A stretch of 64,000 bases of DNA, taken from Actinomadura syzygii. GTDB taxonomy: Bacteria; Actinomycetota; Actinomycetes; Streptosporangiales; Streptosporangiaceae. The notes below the pieces were generated by a model. It saw nothing but the letters and a program-made list of their open reading frames with translations. It was not told the DNA's origin and did not search any database. The stretch covers positions 434,001 through 498,000 of the forward strand of contig NZ_VSFF01000005.1 of the NCBI RefSeq assembly GCF_008085905.1, given 5' to 3'. A program made the translations under genes and the position numbers. Positions 17,462 to 26,883 of the stretch are shown piece after piece (position 1 is the stretch's first letter; each line of letters begins with the position of its first letter).

Positions 17462-18406
17462 TCAGCGTCCCCGGAAGGCGCGGCGGAGCTGGAGACGGAC
17501 GTCGCGGACGGCGTCCCGCATGGTGCGGCTCGCTGCCCGGACGGGGTCGCGCACGGTCACCCGCCACGTCGCGCGGACGCCGCATCCGAGGGGACGGAGC
17601 ACGGTCGTCCCGACCCAGCGCGCCGGTGCGACGACCAGGACCCGCACGGGGACGACGACGAACGTCCGCCACAGCCAGCCCAGCAGGCGCGCCGCGAGCC
17701 GCCACGTCCCTCGGGCGCCCGCGAGGACGGGAGACAGGAGGTACCGCCAGACCGTCCGGGCCGGGATGACGATAAGGACGCGGGCCAGCCAGCCGAAGAA
17801 CCGTCCGAGCTGCCGCCCCGACCAGCCGATGCCCGCCCCCAGCGCGAGGGCGAACGCGCCGAGCGCGCGCAGCGTCGGCCCCAGGACGTACCGCCACAGG
17901 AACGACGCGGGCAGGACGACGAGCACACCGAACACGAGCGCGATCCCGGCGAAGAGGAACCCGAGCCCGCGGCCGGTAACGGCCAGCAGCCACCGGAGCG
18001 GCCGGACAATCAGGAAACCCGCGAGCCGGCCGAGCCCGCGCCCGACGAGCGCGAGGAACGTTCCGATCGGGACGAGCAGCACGCGGTAGAACCAGCGCAG
18101 GAAACCGAGGACCACGACGACGGCCAGCCACCGCACCGGCCGGACGACGAGCAGCGACAGGACCGCGCCGATCCCGCGCAGCACGGCGCCGAGCAGGCGT
18201 CCGACCGGGGCGAGCAGTCCGGTGCGGATGCCCCGCGCGACCAGCCTCACCAGGTCGTAGACGACCCGTAGCGGCAACACCACGATCAGGGCGACGATCC
18301 GCGCGGGCACCACGATCCACGCGGGCCCGGCCGACGTGCGTTCCGGTGGCTGCTTGCTCCGCCTGACCGGATTCTGCGCGGACGGCTCGTCGCCGATGCC
18401 CACCAT
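17462..18406 (-). CDS. Repetitive polytopic membrane protein of unknown function
   Basis: 314 aa. After a short charged N-terminus the whole protein alternates hydrophobic segments with Arg/Trp/Pro junctions: LVVRPVRWLAVVVVLGFLRW, LIVRPLRWLLAVTGRGLGFL, FVVVPVRVLVVAPARWVG and similar. The unit 'hydrophobic helix - R-P-x-R-W - hydrophobic helix - RGLG' recurs about every 35-45 residues, suggesting internal duplication. There are almost no acidic residues after the N-terminus. I recognise no family. The ATG at 18406 follows AAAGGCGGG. The frame has consistent high GC3 and no stop over 945 bases, so it is very likely real. The segments may be amphipathic membrane-lying helices as well as spanning ones. 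Confidence 0.72.
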   Translation of the reverse strand: MVGIGDEPSAQNPVRRSKQPPERTSAGPAWIVVPARIVALIVVLPLRVVYDLVRLVARGIRTGLLAPVGRLLGAVLRGIGAVLSLLVVRPVRWLAVVVVLGFLRWFYRVLLVPIGTFLALVGRGLGRLAGFLIVRPLRWLLAVTGRGLGFLFAGIALVFGVLVVLPASFLWRYVLGPTLRALGAFALALGAGIGWSGRQLGRFFGWLARVLIVIPARTVWRYLLSPVLAGARGTWRLAARLLGWLWRTFVVVPVRVLVVAPARWVGTTVLRPLGCGVRATWRVTVRDPVRAASRTMRDAVRDVRLQLRRAFRGR

Positions 18407-18622
18407 TGCGCCCGCCTTTCTGAGGCCGCCCCACCGGCGCCGGTGGAACGGATCATGCCTCTGACCCCGGCCGCGACTGGGTGGTTCCGGGCGGTTGAAC
18501 CCGTTCCGAGGGGATCACCGTACTGCTCCTCGATCAGGGCGAGCGGTGCGGCGGCTCGACCCGATCGCCGTGCGGGACCTGGAACCGGAGCTGGGACGCA
18601 GACGACATGGAGGACATCCACG

Positions 18623-19594
18623 ATGAGATTCCCGCGCTGGGCGATACCCGCCGCGGCCGCCCTGACCGCGTCGGGGCTGGTGCTCACCGCGTGCGGGCAG
18701 GAGAACGCCGGAAAGCGGCAGAACGCCGCGGCCACGCAGACCCAGCCGCAGGCGGACCCGTCGGCCGATCCGTCCGAGTCGCCCGCTCCCGAGCCCGAAC
18801 CCACGACGCTTGAGGTCGCGAGCATCACCAGGCTCGGCAAGGTCGTCACCGACGGGACCGGCATGACGCTCTACCGGTTCGACAACGACACGGCCCGTCC
18901 GCCCGCGTCCACCTGCGCGGACGCCTGCGCGAAGGCGTGGCCGCCGGTCGAGGCTGGCGGCGGCGACACGCAGGTGAAGGGCGTCGAGCAGTCGCTCGTC
19001 GGCAAGGTGAAGCGGGCGGACGGCCAGTGGCAGGTCACGCTCGGCGGCTGGCCGCTCTACCGCTTCGCCAAGGACAAGTCGCCCGGCGACGTGAAGGGCC
19101 AGGGCGTCGGCGGGACCTGGTTCGCCGCCGCCCCCACCGGCAAGAAGGCCGCCGCCGTGAAACCGGCCACGGACAACCGCTGGAAGGGCTGGACGATCGT
19201 CAAGGCCCGCAAAGACCCGAAGCTCGGCCTGATCCTCACCGACGGCCAGGGCCGGACGCTCTACCGCTTCGACAAGGACACCGACAAGCCGCCGACCACG
19301 AACTGCTTCGGCGCGTGCAAGAAGGCGTGGCCCCCGGCCGTCTTCACCGGCTGGAAGAAGCTCAAGCTGGAAGGCGTCCCGCGCGGGCTGGTCAACTTCA
19401 TCGAGCGCAAGGACGATGGCAAGTGCCAGCTCACCGTCAACGGCTGGCCCATGTACTACTACGCGAAGGACGGCCGGCCCGGCGACGTGAAGGGCCAGGG
19501 CGTCGGCGGCGTCTGGTGGGCCACCACGCCGTCCGGCAAACGCGCCATGGGCACGGGCGGCGGAGGCGGCGGCGGGTACGGCGGAGGTTACTGA
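18623..19594 (+). CDS. SCO0930-family lipoprotein with two secreted-repeat (COG4315) domains
   Basis: 323 aa cell-surface lipoprotein. Signal peptide with lipobox LTAC (Cys24), then an acidic Pro/Glu/Ser linker. Two copies follow of a domain starting 'GMTLYRFD-DT' or 'GRTLYRFDKDTDKPP', with a 'C-x(3)-CxKAWPP' cysteine pair, 'W-LY(Y/R)-K' and KxPGDVKGQGVGG(T/V)W; roughly residues 68-165 and 190-305. The tail is Gly/Tyr-rich. This is the secreted-repeat lipoprotein type named SCO0930 in Streptomyces. The biochemical role of the domain is not firmly known. ATG at 18623 follows GGAGGA. A strong intrinsic terminator follows. Confidence 0.9.
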   Translation: MRFPRWAIPAAAALTASGLVLTACGQENAGKRQNAAATQTQPQADPSADPSESPAPEPEPTTLEVASITRLGKVVTDGTGMTLYRFDNDTARPPASTCADACAKAWPPVEAGGGDTQVKGVEQSLVGKVKRADGQWQVTLGGWPLYRFAKDKSPGDVKGQGVGGTWFAAAPTGKKAAAVKPATDNRWKGWTIVKARKDPKLGLILTDGQGRTLYRFDKDTDKPPTTNCFGACKKAWPPAVFTGWKKLKLEGVPRGLVNFIERKDDGKCQLTVNGWPMYYYAKDGRPGDVKGQGVGGVWWATTPSGKRAMGTGGGGGGGYGGGY

Positions 19595-19619
19595 CCGCGC
19601 TTTGACCGCCCACACAGGC

Positions 19620-19681
19620 GAAGGCGCGGAGGAGTCGCGGGTCGGTCGGGGTCCGCGAACCCTCCGCGCCTTCTTCTATTT
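19620..19681 (+). terminator. Intrinsic terminator after the SCO0930-type lipoprotein gene
   Basis: GAAGGCGCGGAGG (19620-19632) pairs perfectly with 19661-19673 and is followed by TCTATTTTTCC. One of the few hairpins in the window with a true T-run. Confidence 0.8.
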
Positions 19682-19685
19682 TTCC

Positions 19686-20088
19686 GCGCCATTTTCGTTT
19701 CGCTCGCTTGAGGTCATTTAGGGCTGCGTATATGAGCCCGCACAATCGTGGAACGTGCCACCATTAAGATCAATATTGCGCATTGAATTGCCGCCGGATG
19801 AAAGTGCGGTGATTGGAACTCCTTGCGGCGGGAGCCGCTCTCACCCTGAGCATCGCGGTTTACTCGGGCGGATTCGGGATACTCCATGGTTTCCGAGTGA
19901 TGCTTTGCCGGGACGGATGGGTCGGGTGGTTCCAGTGGGAGCGATGTCACCTACGGGTTGGTTTACAGTTGCCGATCACTCTCCGGAACTCGACAGTCAC
20001 TCGAACCGGTGATCTGATGGGGAGCGGAACCGCTGAGGACGCGGCCCACCGGAGCGTCGCACCCGAGGTGGCGCTTTCGGGAGGTCCG
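19686..20088. other. Gene-free upstream region of the ABC importer operon
   Basis: About 400 bases without a convincing gene, noticeably richer in A/T than the surroundings (for example 19720-19810). The reading frame of the binding-protein gene is open back to about 19813, but those codons lack the local codon bias and signal-peptide logic. The area presumably holds the operon promoter. I could not place -35/-10 elements or an operator with confidence. Confidence 0.4.
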
Positions 20089-21426
20089 ATGGTGGAGTCG
20101 GCCGGGCGGAACAGGCGAACCGCGCGAGCCGGACGTCGGCGCGCCGGGCCGGGCCCGGTGGCCGCCGCTCTCGTCCTGTTGGCGAGTGGGCTCGTGGCTT
20201 GTGGTGGTGGGGGTGGTGTCCCCACGCTGAGCTGGTACGTCAATCCGGACGACGGTGGTCAGGCCAAGCTCGCCACCGCCTGCTCGAAGGCGTCCGGCGG
20301 CAGGTACAAGATCTCGACCTCGGTGCTGCCGCAGGACGCGACGCAGCAGCGGGAGCAGCTCGTCCGGCGGCTGGCCGCCAAGGATTCCGGGATCGACATC
20401 ATGAGCCTCGACCCGGTGTTCGTCGCCGAGGCCGCGAACGCCGGGTTCCTGCGCCCGTTCCCCGCGAATCAGGCGAAACAGTTCACCGAAGGCGTCTTCC
20501 CGGCCGCCGTGGAGAACTCGACCTGGGACGGACGCCTGTACGCGGCACCGTTCTGGGCGGGCACGCAGCTCCTCTGGTACCGGAAGTCCGTCGCGAAGAA
20601 GGCCGGTGTCGACCCGGCCGCGCCCGGCTTCACCTGGGACCAGATGATCGACGCGGCCGTCCGGACGGGCACCACGGTCGGCGTCCAGGGCAACAAGTAC
20701 GAGGGCTACATGGTGTGGATCAACGCCCTCGTCGAGTCCGCGGGCGGGCAGATCATCGGCGCCGCGCAGAAGGGCGACGACGCCGCGATCGAGATCGGCT
20801 CCCCGGCCGGGAGGCAGGCCGCGACGATCGTCTCGAAGCTGGCGCGCTCGAAGGCCGCGAGCCCGAGCCTGTCCACCGACGACGAGGAGCGGGCCCGGTT
20901 CCTGCTGAACGGCTCGCGCGGCGGCTTCATGGTCAACTGGGGCTACGTCTGGCGGGCCGAGAAGGGCGACGCCGAGTCCGGGGTGATTCCGAAGACCATT
21001 CCGTCCGACCTCGGGTGGGCGCGATATCCGCGGGTGAGCGCTGGGCAGCCGAGCAAGCCGCCGTTCGGCGGCATCGAACTCGGTATCGGCGCGTACGGGA
21101 AATACAAGAACACCCTCGCCGTGGACGCCGTCAAGTGCCTCACGTCCACCCCGAACATGAAGCGGTACATGATCGACTCGGGTAACCCGGCGGCCCGCGC
21201 GGTCGTCTACGACGACCCGGAGATCAAGAAGGAGTTCCCGATGGCCGGGCTGATCAGGGACTCGATCAACGCTGCGGCGCCGCGTCCGATCACGCCGTAC
21301 TACGGGGACGTGTCCGGCGCCGTGCAGAGCCGGTGGCACCCGCCCGCGTCGGTGGACCCGGCGACGACGCCGGGCCGGTCCGCGACGTTCATCCGCCAGG
21401 TCCTGCACGACCAGGCGCTGCTCTGA
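20089..21426 (+). CDS. lpqY: LpqY-type substrate-binding lipoprotein of an ABC sugar importer
   Basis: Extracellular binding protein, 445 aa. Twin-Arg-rich N-region, then lipobox LVAC (Cys38). The mature part begins LSWYVNPDDGGQAKLATACS and continues with QQREQLVRRLAAKDSGIDIM and WDGRLYAAPFWAGTQLLWY, a pattern I match to mycobacterial LpqY, the trehalose receptor of LpqY-SugABC. FGGIELGIGAYGKYK and the C-terminal ITPYYGDVSGAVQSRWHPP also fit. ATG at 20089 follows GGGAGG. It is first in an operon with two permeases and an ATPase in the sug order. Trehalose specificity is inferred from homology; another disaccharide is possible. Confidence 0.85.
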   Translation: MVESAGRNRRTARAGRRRAGPGPVAAALVLLASGLVACGGGGGVPTLSWYVNPDDGGQAKLATACSKASGGRYKISTSVLPQDATQQREQLVRRLAAKDSGIDIMSLDPVFVAEAANAGFLRPFPANQAKQFTEGVFPAAVENSTWDGRLYAAPFWAGTQLLWYRKSVAKKAGVDPAAPGFTWDQMIDAAVRTGTTVGVQGNKYEGYMVWINALVESAGGQIIGAAQKGDDAAIEIGSPAGRQAATIVSKLARSKAASPSLSTDDEERARFLLNGSRGGFMVNWGYVWRAEKGDAESGVIPKTIPSDLGWARYPRVSAGQPSKPPFGGIELGIGAYGKYKNTLAVDAVKCLTSTPNMKRYMIDSGNPAARAVVYDDPEIKKEFPMAGLIRDSINAAAPRPITPYYGDVSGAVQSRWHPPASVDPATTPGRSATFIRQVLHDQALL

Positions 21427-21437
21427 AGGGACGTCCG

Positions 21438-22379
21438 ATGACCGCAGTCGAGACCGCCCCGGCGGCCGGTCGGCGGCGGCGCGGGAGCCGCGCCGAGCTG
21501 TCCGACCGGAGCCGCGCCGAACGCAGGCTCGGGCTGATCCTGTCCGCGCCGGCGGTGCTGGTCATGCTGATCGTGACCGCGTATCCGCTGGTGAACGCGC
21601 TGTACCTGTCGCTGTTCCGGTACCGGATCACCGCGCCCGACGACCGCGAGTTCGTCGGCCTCGCCAACTACGGGACCGCGCTGACCGACTCGCTGTTCTG
21701 GCAGGACGTCCTCACCACGTTCCTGATCACGTTCGTCACCGTGGCGGTGGAGCTGGTGATCGGGTTCGCGCTGGCGATGGTGATGCACCGGGCGCTGGTC
21801 GCGCGGCGCACCGTCCGCACCGCGATCCTGCTGCCGTACGGGATCGTCACCGTCATCTCCGCGTTCGCGTGGCGGTACGCGTTCGACCTCCAGTCCGGGT
21901 TCGTGAACTCGTGGTTCGGGCTCGGCGACTACGCCTGGTTCGCCGGACGCTGGTCCTCGCTCTTCGTGATCGTCCTGTCGGAGATCTGGAAGACGACGCC
22001 GTTCGTGTCGCTGCTGCTGCTCGCCGGGCTGGCGCAGGTGCCGCGCGACCTCGGTGAGGCGGCGACGGTGGACGGCGCGACCGCCTGGCAGCGGCTGCGC
22101 CGGGTCACCATTCCGAACATGAAGGCCGCCATTCTCGTCGCGGTCCTGTTCCGCACGCTGGACGCCTGGCGCATTTTCGACAACGTGTTCGTGATGACGT
22201 CCGGGCAGAACCAGACCGAGACGCTGTCGTTCCTGACCTACCGGCAGACGATCACCCGTACCGCCATCGGGCTCGGGGACGCCGTCGGGGTGCTGCTGTT
22301 CCTGTCCGTGGTGCTGATCGCGGTCGTGTTCATCCGGGGGTTCCGCGTGGACCTTTCTCAGGTGAAGGGCGAGAAGTGA
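21438..22379 (+). CDS. sugA: ABC sugar importer permease (SugA type)
   Basis: 313 aa inner-membrane protein of the MalF/SugA class. A charged cytoplasmic N-terminus (about 1-30) precedes six predicted helices, the first being [20 protein letters not shown]. The EAA loop that docks on the ATPase reads [20 protein letters not shown]. It begins 11 bases after the binding-protein stop, and its stop overlaps the next start by one base, so the operon is tightly coupled. Confidence 0.9.
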   Translation: MTAVETAPAAGRRRRGSRAELSDRSRAERRLGLILSAPAVLVMLIVTAYPLVNALYLSLFRYRITAPDDREFVGLANYGTALTDSLFWQDVLTTFLITFVTVAVELVIGFALAMVMHRALVARRTVRTAILLPYGIVTVISAFAWRYAFDLQSGFVNSWFGLGDYAWFAGRWSSLFVIVLSEIWKTTPFVSLLLLAGLAQVPRDLGEAATVDGATAWQRLRRVTIPNMKAAILVAVLFRTLDAWRIFDNVFVMTSGQNQTETLSFLTYRQTITRTAIGLGDAVGVLLFLSVVLIAVVFIRGFRVDLSQVKGEK

Positions 22380-23209
22380 TGGAGAGCGCGCGTTCCAAAT
22401 GGCTGTGGGGCGTCGCGTCCCTGCTCATCCTCGTCTGGACGGTCTTCCCGATCCTCTGGATCGTGATGCTGTCGTTCAAGCAGCCGGGCGAGGTGGGCAA
22501 CAAGAAGGGCTTCCTCCCGGCCGACTGGACCTGGACGAACTACGAGACGGTCTTCAAGACCGACATCTTCACGTCCGCGCTGATCAACTCGATCGGCATC
22601 TCGGTGATAGCGACGTTCGTGGGCGTCGTGTTCGCGACGCTTGTCGCGTACGCGATCGCCCGGCTGGAATTCCCCGGTAAGAAGCTGATCCTGTCGTTCG
22701 CGCTGGCGATCGCGATGTTCCCGGTCGTCTCGCTCGTCGGCCCGCTGTTCAATCTGTGGCGCGATATCGGGCTTTACGATACGTGGCCCGGCCTGATCAT
22801 TCCGTACATCTCCTTCGCGCTGCCGCTCGCGATCTGGACGCTTTCGGCGTTCTTCCGCGAGATCCCGTGGGAGATGGAGCAGGCCGCGCAGGTGGACGGC
22901 GCGACGACCTGGCAGGCGTTCCGCAAGGTGATCGTTCCACTGGCGGCGCCCGGCGTGTTCACCGCCGCGATCCTGACGTTCTTCTTCTGCTGGAACGACT
23001 TCGTCTTCGGGATCTCGCTGACCTCGTCGGACGCGGCGCGTCCCGTCCCGGCGGCGCTCGCGTTCTTCACCGGGGCGTCGCAGTTCGAGCAGCCGACCAC
23101 CGCCATCTGCGCGGCGGCGGTCGTCGTGACCATTCCGGTCGTCGTCATCGTCCTGGCGTTCCAGCGCCGCATCGTGGCCGGGCTGACGTCCGGCGCCGTC
23201 AAGGGCTGA
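22379..23209 (+). CDS. sugB: ABC sugar importer permease (SugB type)
   Basis: 276 aa, MalG/SugB class. Six predicted helices; the EAA loop reads [20 protein letters not shown]. The periplasmic loop after helix 1 contains [12 protein letters not shown], usual for this class. ATG at 22379 shares its A with the upstream stop; a GTG three bases earlier would add one residue. Partner of SugA in the heterodimeric pore. Confidence 0.9.
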   Translation: MESARSKWLWGVASLLILVWTVFPILWIVMLSFKQPGEVGNKKGFLPADWTWTNYETVFKTDIFTSALINSIGISVIATFVGVVFATLVAYAIARLEFPGKKLILSFALAIAMFPVVSLVGPLFNLWRDIGLYDTWPGLIIPYISFALPLAIWTLSAFFREIPWEMEQAAQVDGATTWQAFRKVIVPLAAPGVFTAAILTFFFCWNDFVFGISLTSSDAARPVPAALAFFTGASQFEQPTTAICAAAVVVTIPVVVIVLAFQRRIVAGLTSGAVKG

Positions 23210-23222
23210 AAGGGATCCCGGC

Positions 23223-24461
23223 ATGGCCGCCATCACCATGAAGAAGATCGTCAAGCGGTACGGCGACGGGTTCCCGGCCGTGAACGAGGTGTCCCTGGAC
23301 GTGCGGGACGGCGAGTTCATGATCCTGGTCGGCCCGTCCGGCTGCGGGAAGTCGACGCTGCTGCGCATGATCGTCGGGCTGGAGGACATCACGTCCGGCG
23401 AGATGCTCATCGGCGGGAAGGTCGTCAACAAGGTCGCGCCCCGGCAGCGGAACCTGTCGATGGTGTTCCAGAATTACGCGCTGTATCCGCACCTCACCGT
23501 GTTCGAGAACATCGCCTTTCCGCTGCGGCTCGCGAAGACGCCGGACGACGAGGTGCAGCGCCGCGTCAAGGAGACCGCCGAACTGCTGGAACTGACCGAG
23601 CACCTCGACCGCAAGCCAGCGAACCTTTCCGGCGGGCAGCGGCAGCGGGTCGCGATGGGGCGCGCGATCGTCCGGCAGGCGGACGCCTTCCTGTTCGACG
23701 AGCCGCTGTCGAATCTGGACGCGAAACTGCGCGGCCAGATGCGCACCGAGATCTCGCGGTTGCAGCGGCGGCTCGGCGTCACGACCGTTTACGTCACGCA
23801 CGACCAGACCGAGGCGATGACGCTGGGCGACCGGGTCGCGGTGCTGCGCAAGGGCGTCCTGCAACAGGTCGGGAGCCCGCGCGAACTGTACGAGGAGCCG
23901 GTGAACCTGTTCGTCGCCGGGTTCATCGGCTCGCCGTCGATGAACTTCCTGCCCGCGTCGGTCGACGGCGCGTTCCTCGACACCCCGCTCGGACGCTTCG
24001 AATTGCGCGACGACCGGAAGGCCGGGGCGCTCGGCGGTCGTGAGGTGGTGCTCGTCGGCGTCCGTCCGGAGCATTTCGAGGACGCTTCGCTCATCGGCGA
24101 GGAGAAGAAGGCGAAAGGCGCCACCGTCCAGGCCCGGGTGGACGTGACCGAATGGCTGGGCAACGAGCAGTACGCCTACGTCCCGTACGAGGCGCCCGCC
24201 GATGTGGCCGCGCAACTCCGCGACCTGTCCCGCGAACTGGACGGCGACCAGCTCCGCACGCAGGCCGTCGTCGCGTTGGACGCCGCCAGCACCATCAAGC
24301 CGGGCGGCGAGTCGGAACTGTGGATCGACACTGCGAAGGTGCACCTCTTCGACCCGGCCACCGGCGAGAACCTCACCCGCGACGAGGAACACGTCGCCCA
24401 GCTCAACCAGCTCGCGGACGAATCGCGCGACGCGCACCGAAAAGCGCATCGCGGCGACTGA
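23223..24461 (+). CDS. sugC: ABC importer ATPase (SugC/MsmX/UgpC family)
   Basis: 412 aa cytoplasmic ATPase driving the LpqY-SugAB importer. Walker A GPSGCGKST, Q-loop VFQNYALYPHLTVFEN, signature LSGGQRQRVAMGRAIV, Walker B AFLFDEPLSNLDAKL, switch His in VTHDQTEAMTL. The C-terminal 130 residues form the MalK-like regulatory beta domain (LVGVRPEHFEDASL, STIKPGGESELWIDTAKVHL). ATG at 23223 follows AAGGGA. A weak CCCC-ACC-GGGG-TTTT hairpin follows. Confidence 0.94.
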   Translation: MAAITMKKIVKRYGDGFPAVNEVSLDVRDGEFMILVGPSGCGKSTLLRMIVGLEDITSGEMLIGGKVVNKVAPRQRNLSMVFQNYALYPHLTVFENIAFPLRLAKTPDDEVQRRVKETAELLELTEHLDRKPANLSGGQRQRVAMGRAIVRQADAFLFDEPLSNLDAKLRGQMRTEISRLQRRLGVTTVYVTHDQTEAMTLGDRVAVLRKGVLQQVGSPRELYEEPVNLFVAGFIGSPSMNFLPASVDGAFLDTPLGRFELRDDRKAGALGGREVVLVGVRPEHFEDASLIGEEKKAKGATVQARVDVTEWLGNEQYAYVPYEAPADVAAQLRDLSRELDGDQLRTQAVVALDAASTIKPGGESELWIDTAKVHLFDPATGENLTRDEEHVAQLNQLADESRDAHRKAHRGD

Positions 24462-24484
24462 CGCCCCGGGCCGGGCACGCCAAT

Positions 24485-24499
24485 CCCCACCGGGGTTTT
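24485..24499 (+). terminator. Weak hairpin plus T-run after sugC
   Basis: CCCC-ACC-GGGG followed by TTTT, 25 bases past the sugC stop. The stem is only four pairs, so this is tentative. Confidence 0.3.
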
Positions 24500-24559
24500 G
24501 ACGCATCCAGAACGGGTCCTCTGACAAAACCAGTTGATGCCTCTGAGAGCATCGGAGGC

Positions 24560-25285
24560 ATGTATGAGAGCTTCGCCCACGAGTACGCCGACCACGCCGA
24601 GGACAGCTCCTACAACGCCCTCTACGACCGTCCCGCTGTGCTCGGCCTGGCCGGGGACGTCGCCGGGCTCGCCGTGTTCGACGCGGCCTGCGGCCCCGGC
24701 CTGTACGCCCGCGAGCTGCTGGAACGCGGTGCGCGCGTCACCGGCTGCGACGCGAGCCCCACGTTCGTCCGGATGGCCGGCGACCGCTGCGGCGGCCGCG
24801 CCGACCTGCGCGTCCACGACCTTTCGGAACCGCTCGACTGGGTGCCGGACGGCTCGTCCGATCTCGTCGTGTGCGCTCTCGCCCTCCATTACATCGACGA
24901 CCGGGTGGCCCTGCTCCGGGAATTCCGGCGGATTCTGCGGCCGTCCGGCGCGGTCGTCCTTTCGACCGAGCATCCGACGACCGGCTGGCTCCGGCTCGGC
25001 GGCTCCTATTTCACCGAGGAACCGGTCGAGGAGTCGCTGAGCCCCGAGCGGGAATGGCCGATCCGGGCGTGGCGGCGCCCGCTGACCGCGATCTGCGCGG
25101 AGTTCCGCGCGGCCGGGTTCGTCATCGACGAACTGCTGGAGCCCCGGCCCGCCCCCGAAATGGCCGAGCGCTATCCGGACGACCACGCGAAACTGGAGCA
25201 ACTCCCGGCCTTCATCGCGTTCCGGCTCGTCCCGAGGCCCTCGCCCGCCGGTGGCTCGGGCATCGGGGGAGCCGTCCGTCAGTAG
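24560..25285 (+). CDS. Class I SAM-dependent methyltransferase
   Basis: 241 aa, Methyltransf_11 type. SAM motif I VFDAACGPGLYARELLERGA (about 36-55), acidic loop VTGCDASPTFVRMA, motif IV DLVVCALALHYIDD, then FRRILRPSGAVVLSTEHP. The last 60 residues (WRRPLTAICAEFRAAGFVID) match small-molecule methyltransferases of actinobacteria. Target unknown. ATG at 24560 sits close to GGAGG. The stop overlaps a convergent secreted-protein gene by seven bases. Confidence 0.88.
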   Translation: MYESFAHEYADHAEDSSYNALYDRPAVLGLAGDVAGLAVFDAACGPGLYARELLERGARVTGCDASPTFVRMAGDRCGGRADLRVHDLSEPLDWVPDGSSDLVVCALALHYIDDRVALLREFRRILRPSGAVVLSTEHPTTGWLRLGGSYFTEEPVEESLSPEREWPIRAWRRPLTAICAEFRAAGFVIDELLEPRPAPEMAERYPDDHAKLEQLPAFIAFRLVPRPSPAGGSGIGGAVRQ

Positions 25286-25932
25286 GCGAGGTCCGCGGCC
25301 GTGCAGAGGACCTGCTTGCCCTTCTTGTTCCAGGTGCACTTGTCGTCGAGGGTCCAGAACTTCTTGGCGTACGCGGACCCGACGTAGCTGTACTTGCCGT
25401 TGAACACGCAGTACCCGCCGCCCGGCCCACCGGCCTGGATATTGCCCAGGGCGTCGTAGACGTTGAACTTGTAGACCTTGAAACCCTGGCCCATCCGGAG
25501 GGTGTAGTGGCGCTTCTTCTTGAGCCGCCACTTGTGGGAGATGTCGGTCGAGACCTCCTCCGTCACCTGGAACCCGACGGTCGCGTTGATCGACTTGATG
25601 GGCGCGCCGAGAGTGGCGGTCACGGTGTTGCTGACCTTGTGGCCCTTCTTGAAGTCGATGCTCTTCGGGCCCCAGGCGGAGGTGCGCCAGGGCCACTCGT
25701 TCTTCCAGACGTATTCCGTCCGCTCGAAGTGCCGGTATTTGGCGGTCCTGCCGCCGGGCACGACACAGGGGATTCCCTTCTTCTTCCCCAGGCTCTTCGC
25801 GGCCGAGACGGTGCCGACGTCCTTGGCCTCGCCGGGCTGATCGTGGACGGCGGCGGTCAGGCCGATTCCGCCGAGAGCGGTCACCGCGGTCGCGATCACC
25901 GCTGTCCGCGCCGCTTTCCGAGACACCTGCAT
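25279..25932 (-). CDS. Secreted protein of unknown function
   Basis: 217 aa. Signal peptide: MQVSRKAARTAV, then a hydrophobic core to about residue 30. The mature part is Lys/Trp/Tyr-rich and beta-prone, with regions EYVWKNEWPWRTSAWGPKSI, NATVGFQVTEEVSTDISHKW and FKVYKFNVYDALG. Four Cys (in IPCVV, GYCVF, DKCTW, VLCTA) could make two disulfides. The middle, with a threonine/valine-rich strand pattern, weakly recalls secreted beta-barrel or aerolysin-like proteins of actinomycetes, but I cannot assign a family. Confidence 0.75.
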   Translation of the reverse strand: MQVSRKAARTAVIATAVTALGGIGLTAAVHDQPGEAKDVGTVSAAKSLGKKKGIPCVVPGGRTAKYRHFERTEYVWKNEWPWRTSAWGPKSIDFKKGHKVSNTVTATLGAPIKSINATVGFQVTEEVSTDISHKWRLKKKRHYTLRMGQGFKVYKFNVYDALGNIQAGGPGGGYCVFNGKYSYVGSAYAKKFWTLDDKCTWNKKGKQVLCTAADLAY

Positions 25933-26020
25933 GGGCTTTCCTTCCCGTGCGATTCACTGGGAAAGGAAATCTACGAGCGGAGCACACGCTCGAATCAGAG
26001 CCCCAGGACCCCAATCACGG

Positions 26021-26038
26021 CAGGGCCCAGAGGCCCTG
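26021..26038 (-). terminator. Short hairpin after the AraC-type gene
   Basis: CAGGGCC pairs with GGCCCTG (26032-26038) next to the stop at 26039. No T-run; tentative. Confidence 0.3.
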
Positions 26039-26818
26039 TCAGAGGTTGGCGTACCTGGTGGGGGATACGCCGACCGTGGCGGTGAAGTCGCGGGTCAGGT
26101 GGGCCTGGTCGAAATAGCCGAGGTCATCCGCCAGCGCCGCCCAGTCGAGGCGGACGCCCTGGTCGGCGCGGGCCGCGGCCTCGTGCAGGCGGGCCCGGCG
26201 CAGCACCCATTTGGGGCTCGCGCCCACGTATTCGGCGAACAGCCGTTGCAGCGTCCTGGCCGAGACGTGCAGCGCCTCCGCCGCCTGGTCGACGCGGAAA
26301 AGGGCCGGGTCGGCGGTGACGGCCGCGACCATGTCCGCCACCTGCTCGGCGACGGGATCGGGCTCGGGAAGGCCGCCCACCAGGAACTCCTCGACCATCC
26401 CCACCATCGCGTCGAGGTCGTCGCCGCGCAGAACGGCGCGGGAGACGGCGTCCACCCTCGGGCCGAAGACCTCGGCGGCGGGAATCCTCCGATCGGCGAG
26501 ATCGATCACCGGACCCGCCGCGAACGGCCGGAAACAGCCGGGCCGAAACTTGACCCCCAGGACGTGCCCGCGCCCCTCAAGCCGCCGAACGAACAAACTC
26601 CGATCCACTCCGTACACGAGCGGGCCCGGCTCCTCGAAAACAAGATGGACGTTCGGGTGCGACAGCACCTTCGTCTCGTACGGCTCCGCGACGCTCCACC
26701 GAACATGCCAGTAGAACTCCACGAACCCCGCCAGAGCCGGACCGGGCGAACGCCGGTCGAGCTCCGCGATGGTCGCGTGCTCGCGCGGATACAGCACCCC
26801 GCGTCCGAAATCGTCCAT
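26039..26818 (-). CDS. AraC family transcriptional regulator
   Basis: 259 aa. The N-terminal sensor domain (about 20-150; YWHVRWSVAEPYETKVLSHP, HVLGVKFRPGCFRPFAAGPV) is the DUF6597-type fold found in many AraC proteins. The C-terminal AraC double helix-turn-helix is clear: AAEALHVSARTLQRLFAEYV and DLGYFDQAHLTRDFTATVG. It is divergent from the TIGR03086-type gene with a 65-base shared promoter region, so it may control that gene. Confidence 0.92.
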   Translation of the reverse strand: MDDFGRGVLYPREHATIAELDRRSPGPALAGFVEFYWHVRWSVAEPYETKVLSHPNVHLVFEEPGPLVYGVDRSLFVRRLEGRGHVLGVKFRPGCFRPFAAGPVIDLADRRIPAAEVFGPRVDAVSRAVLRGDDLDAMVGMVEEFLVGGLPEPDPVAEQVADMVAAVTADPALFRVDQAAEALHVSARTLQRLFAEYVGASPKWVLRRARLHEAAARADQGVRLDWAALADDLGYFDQAHLTRDFTATVGVSPTRYANL

Positions 26819-26883
26819 CTGACCAGGCTACTTGGCGCGTTTCTCCAAGAAGCCGTCCCGTCGGCGTCCGTAGCGTGAGACCC

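Noticed and set aside
18497..18522. Possible ECF-sigma promoter (TGAACC, 17 bases, CGTA) before the SCO0930-type lipoprotein gene
   Set aside because: The match to GGAAC-N17-CGTM is loose and about 100 bases from the start; chance matches are common in such DNA.
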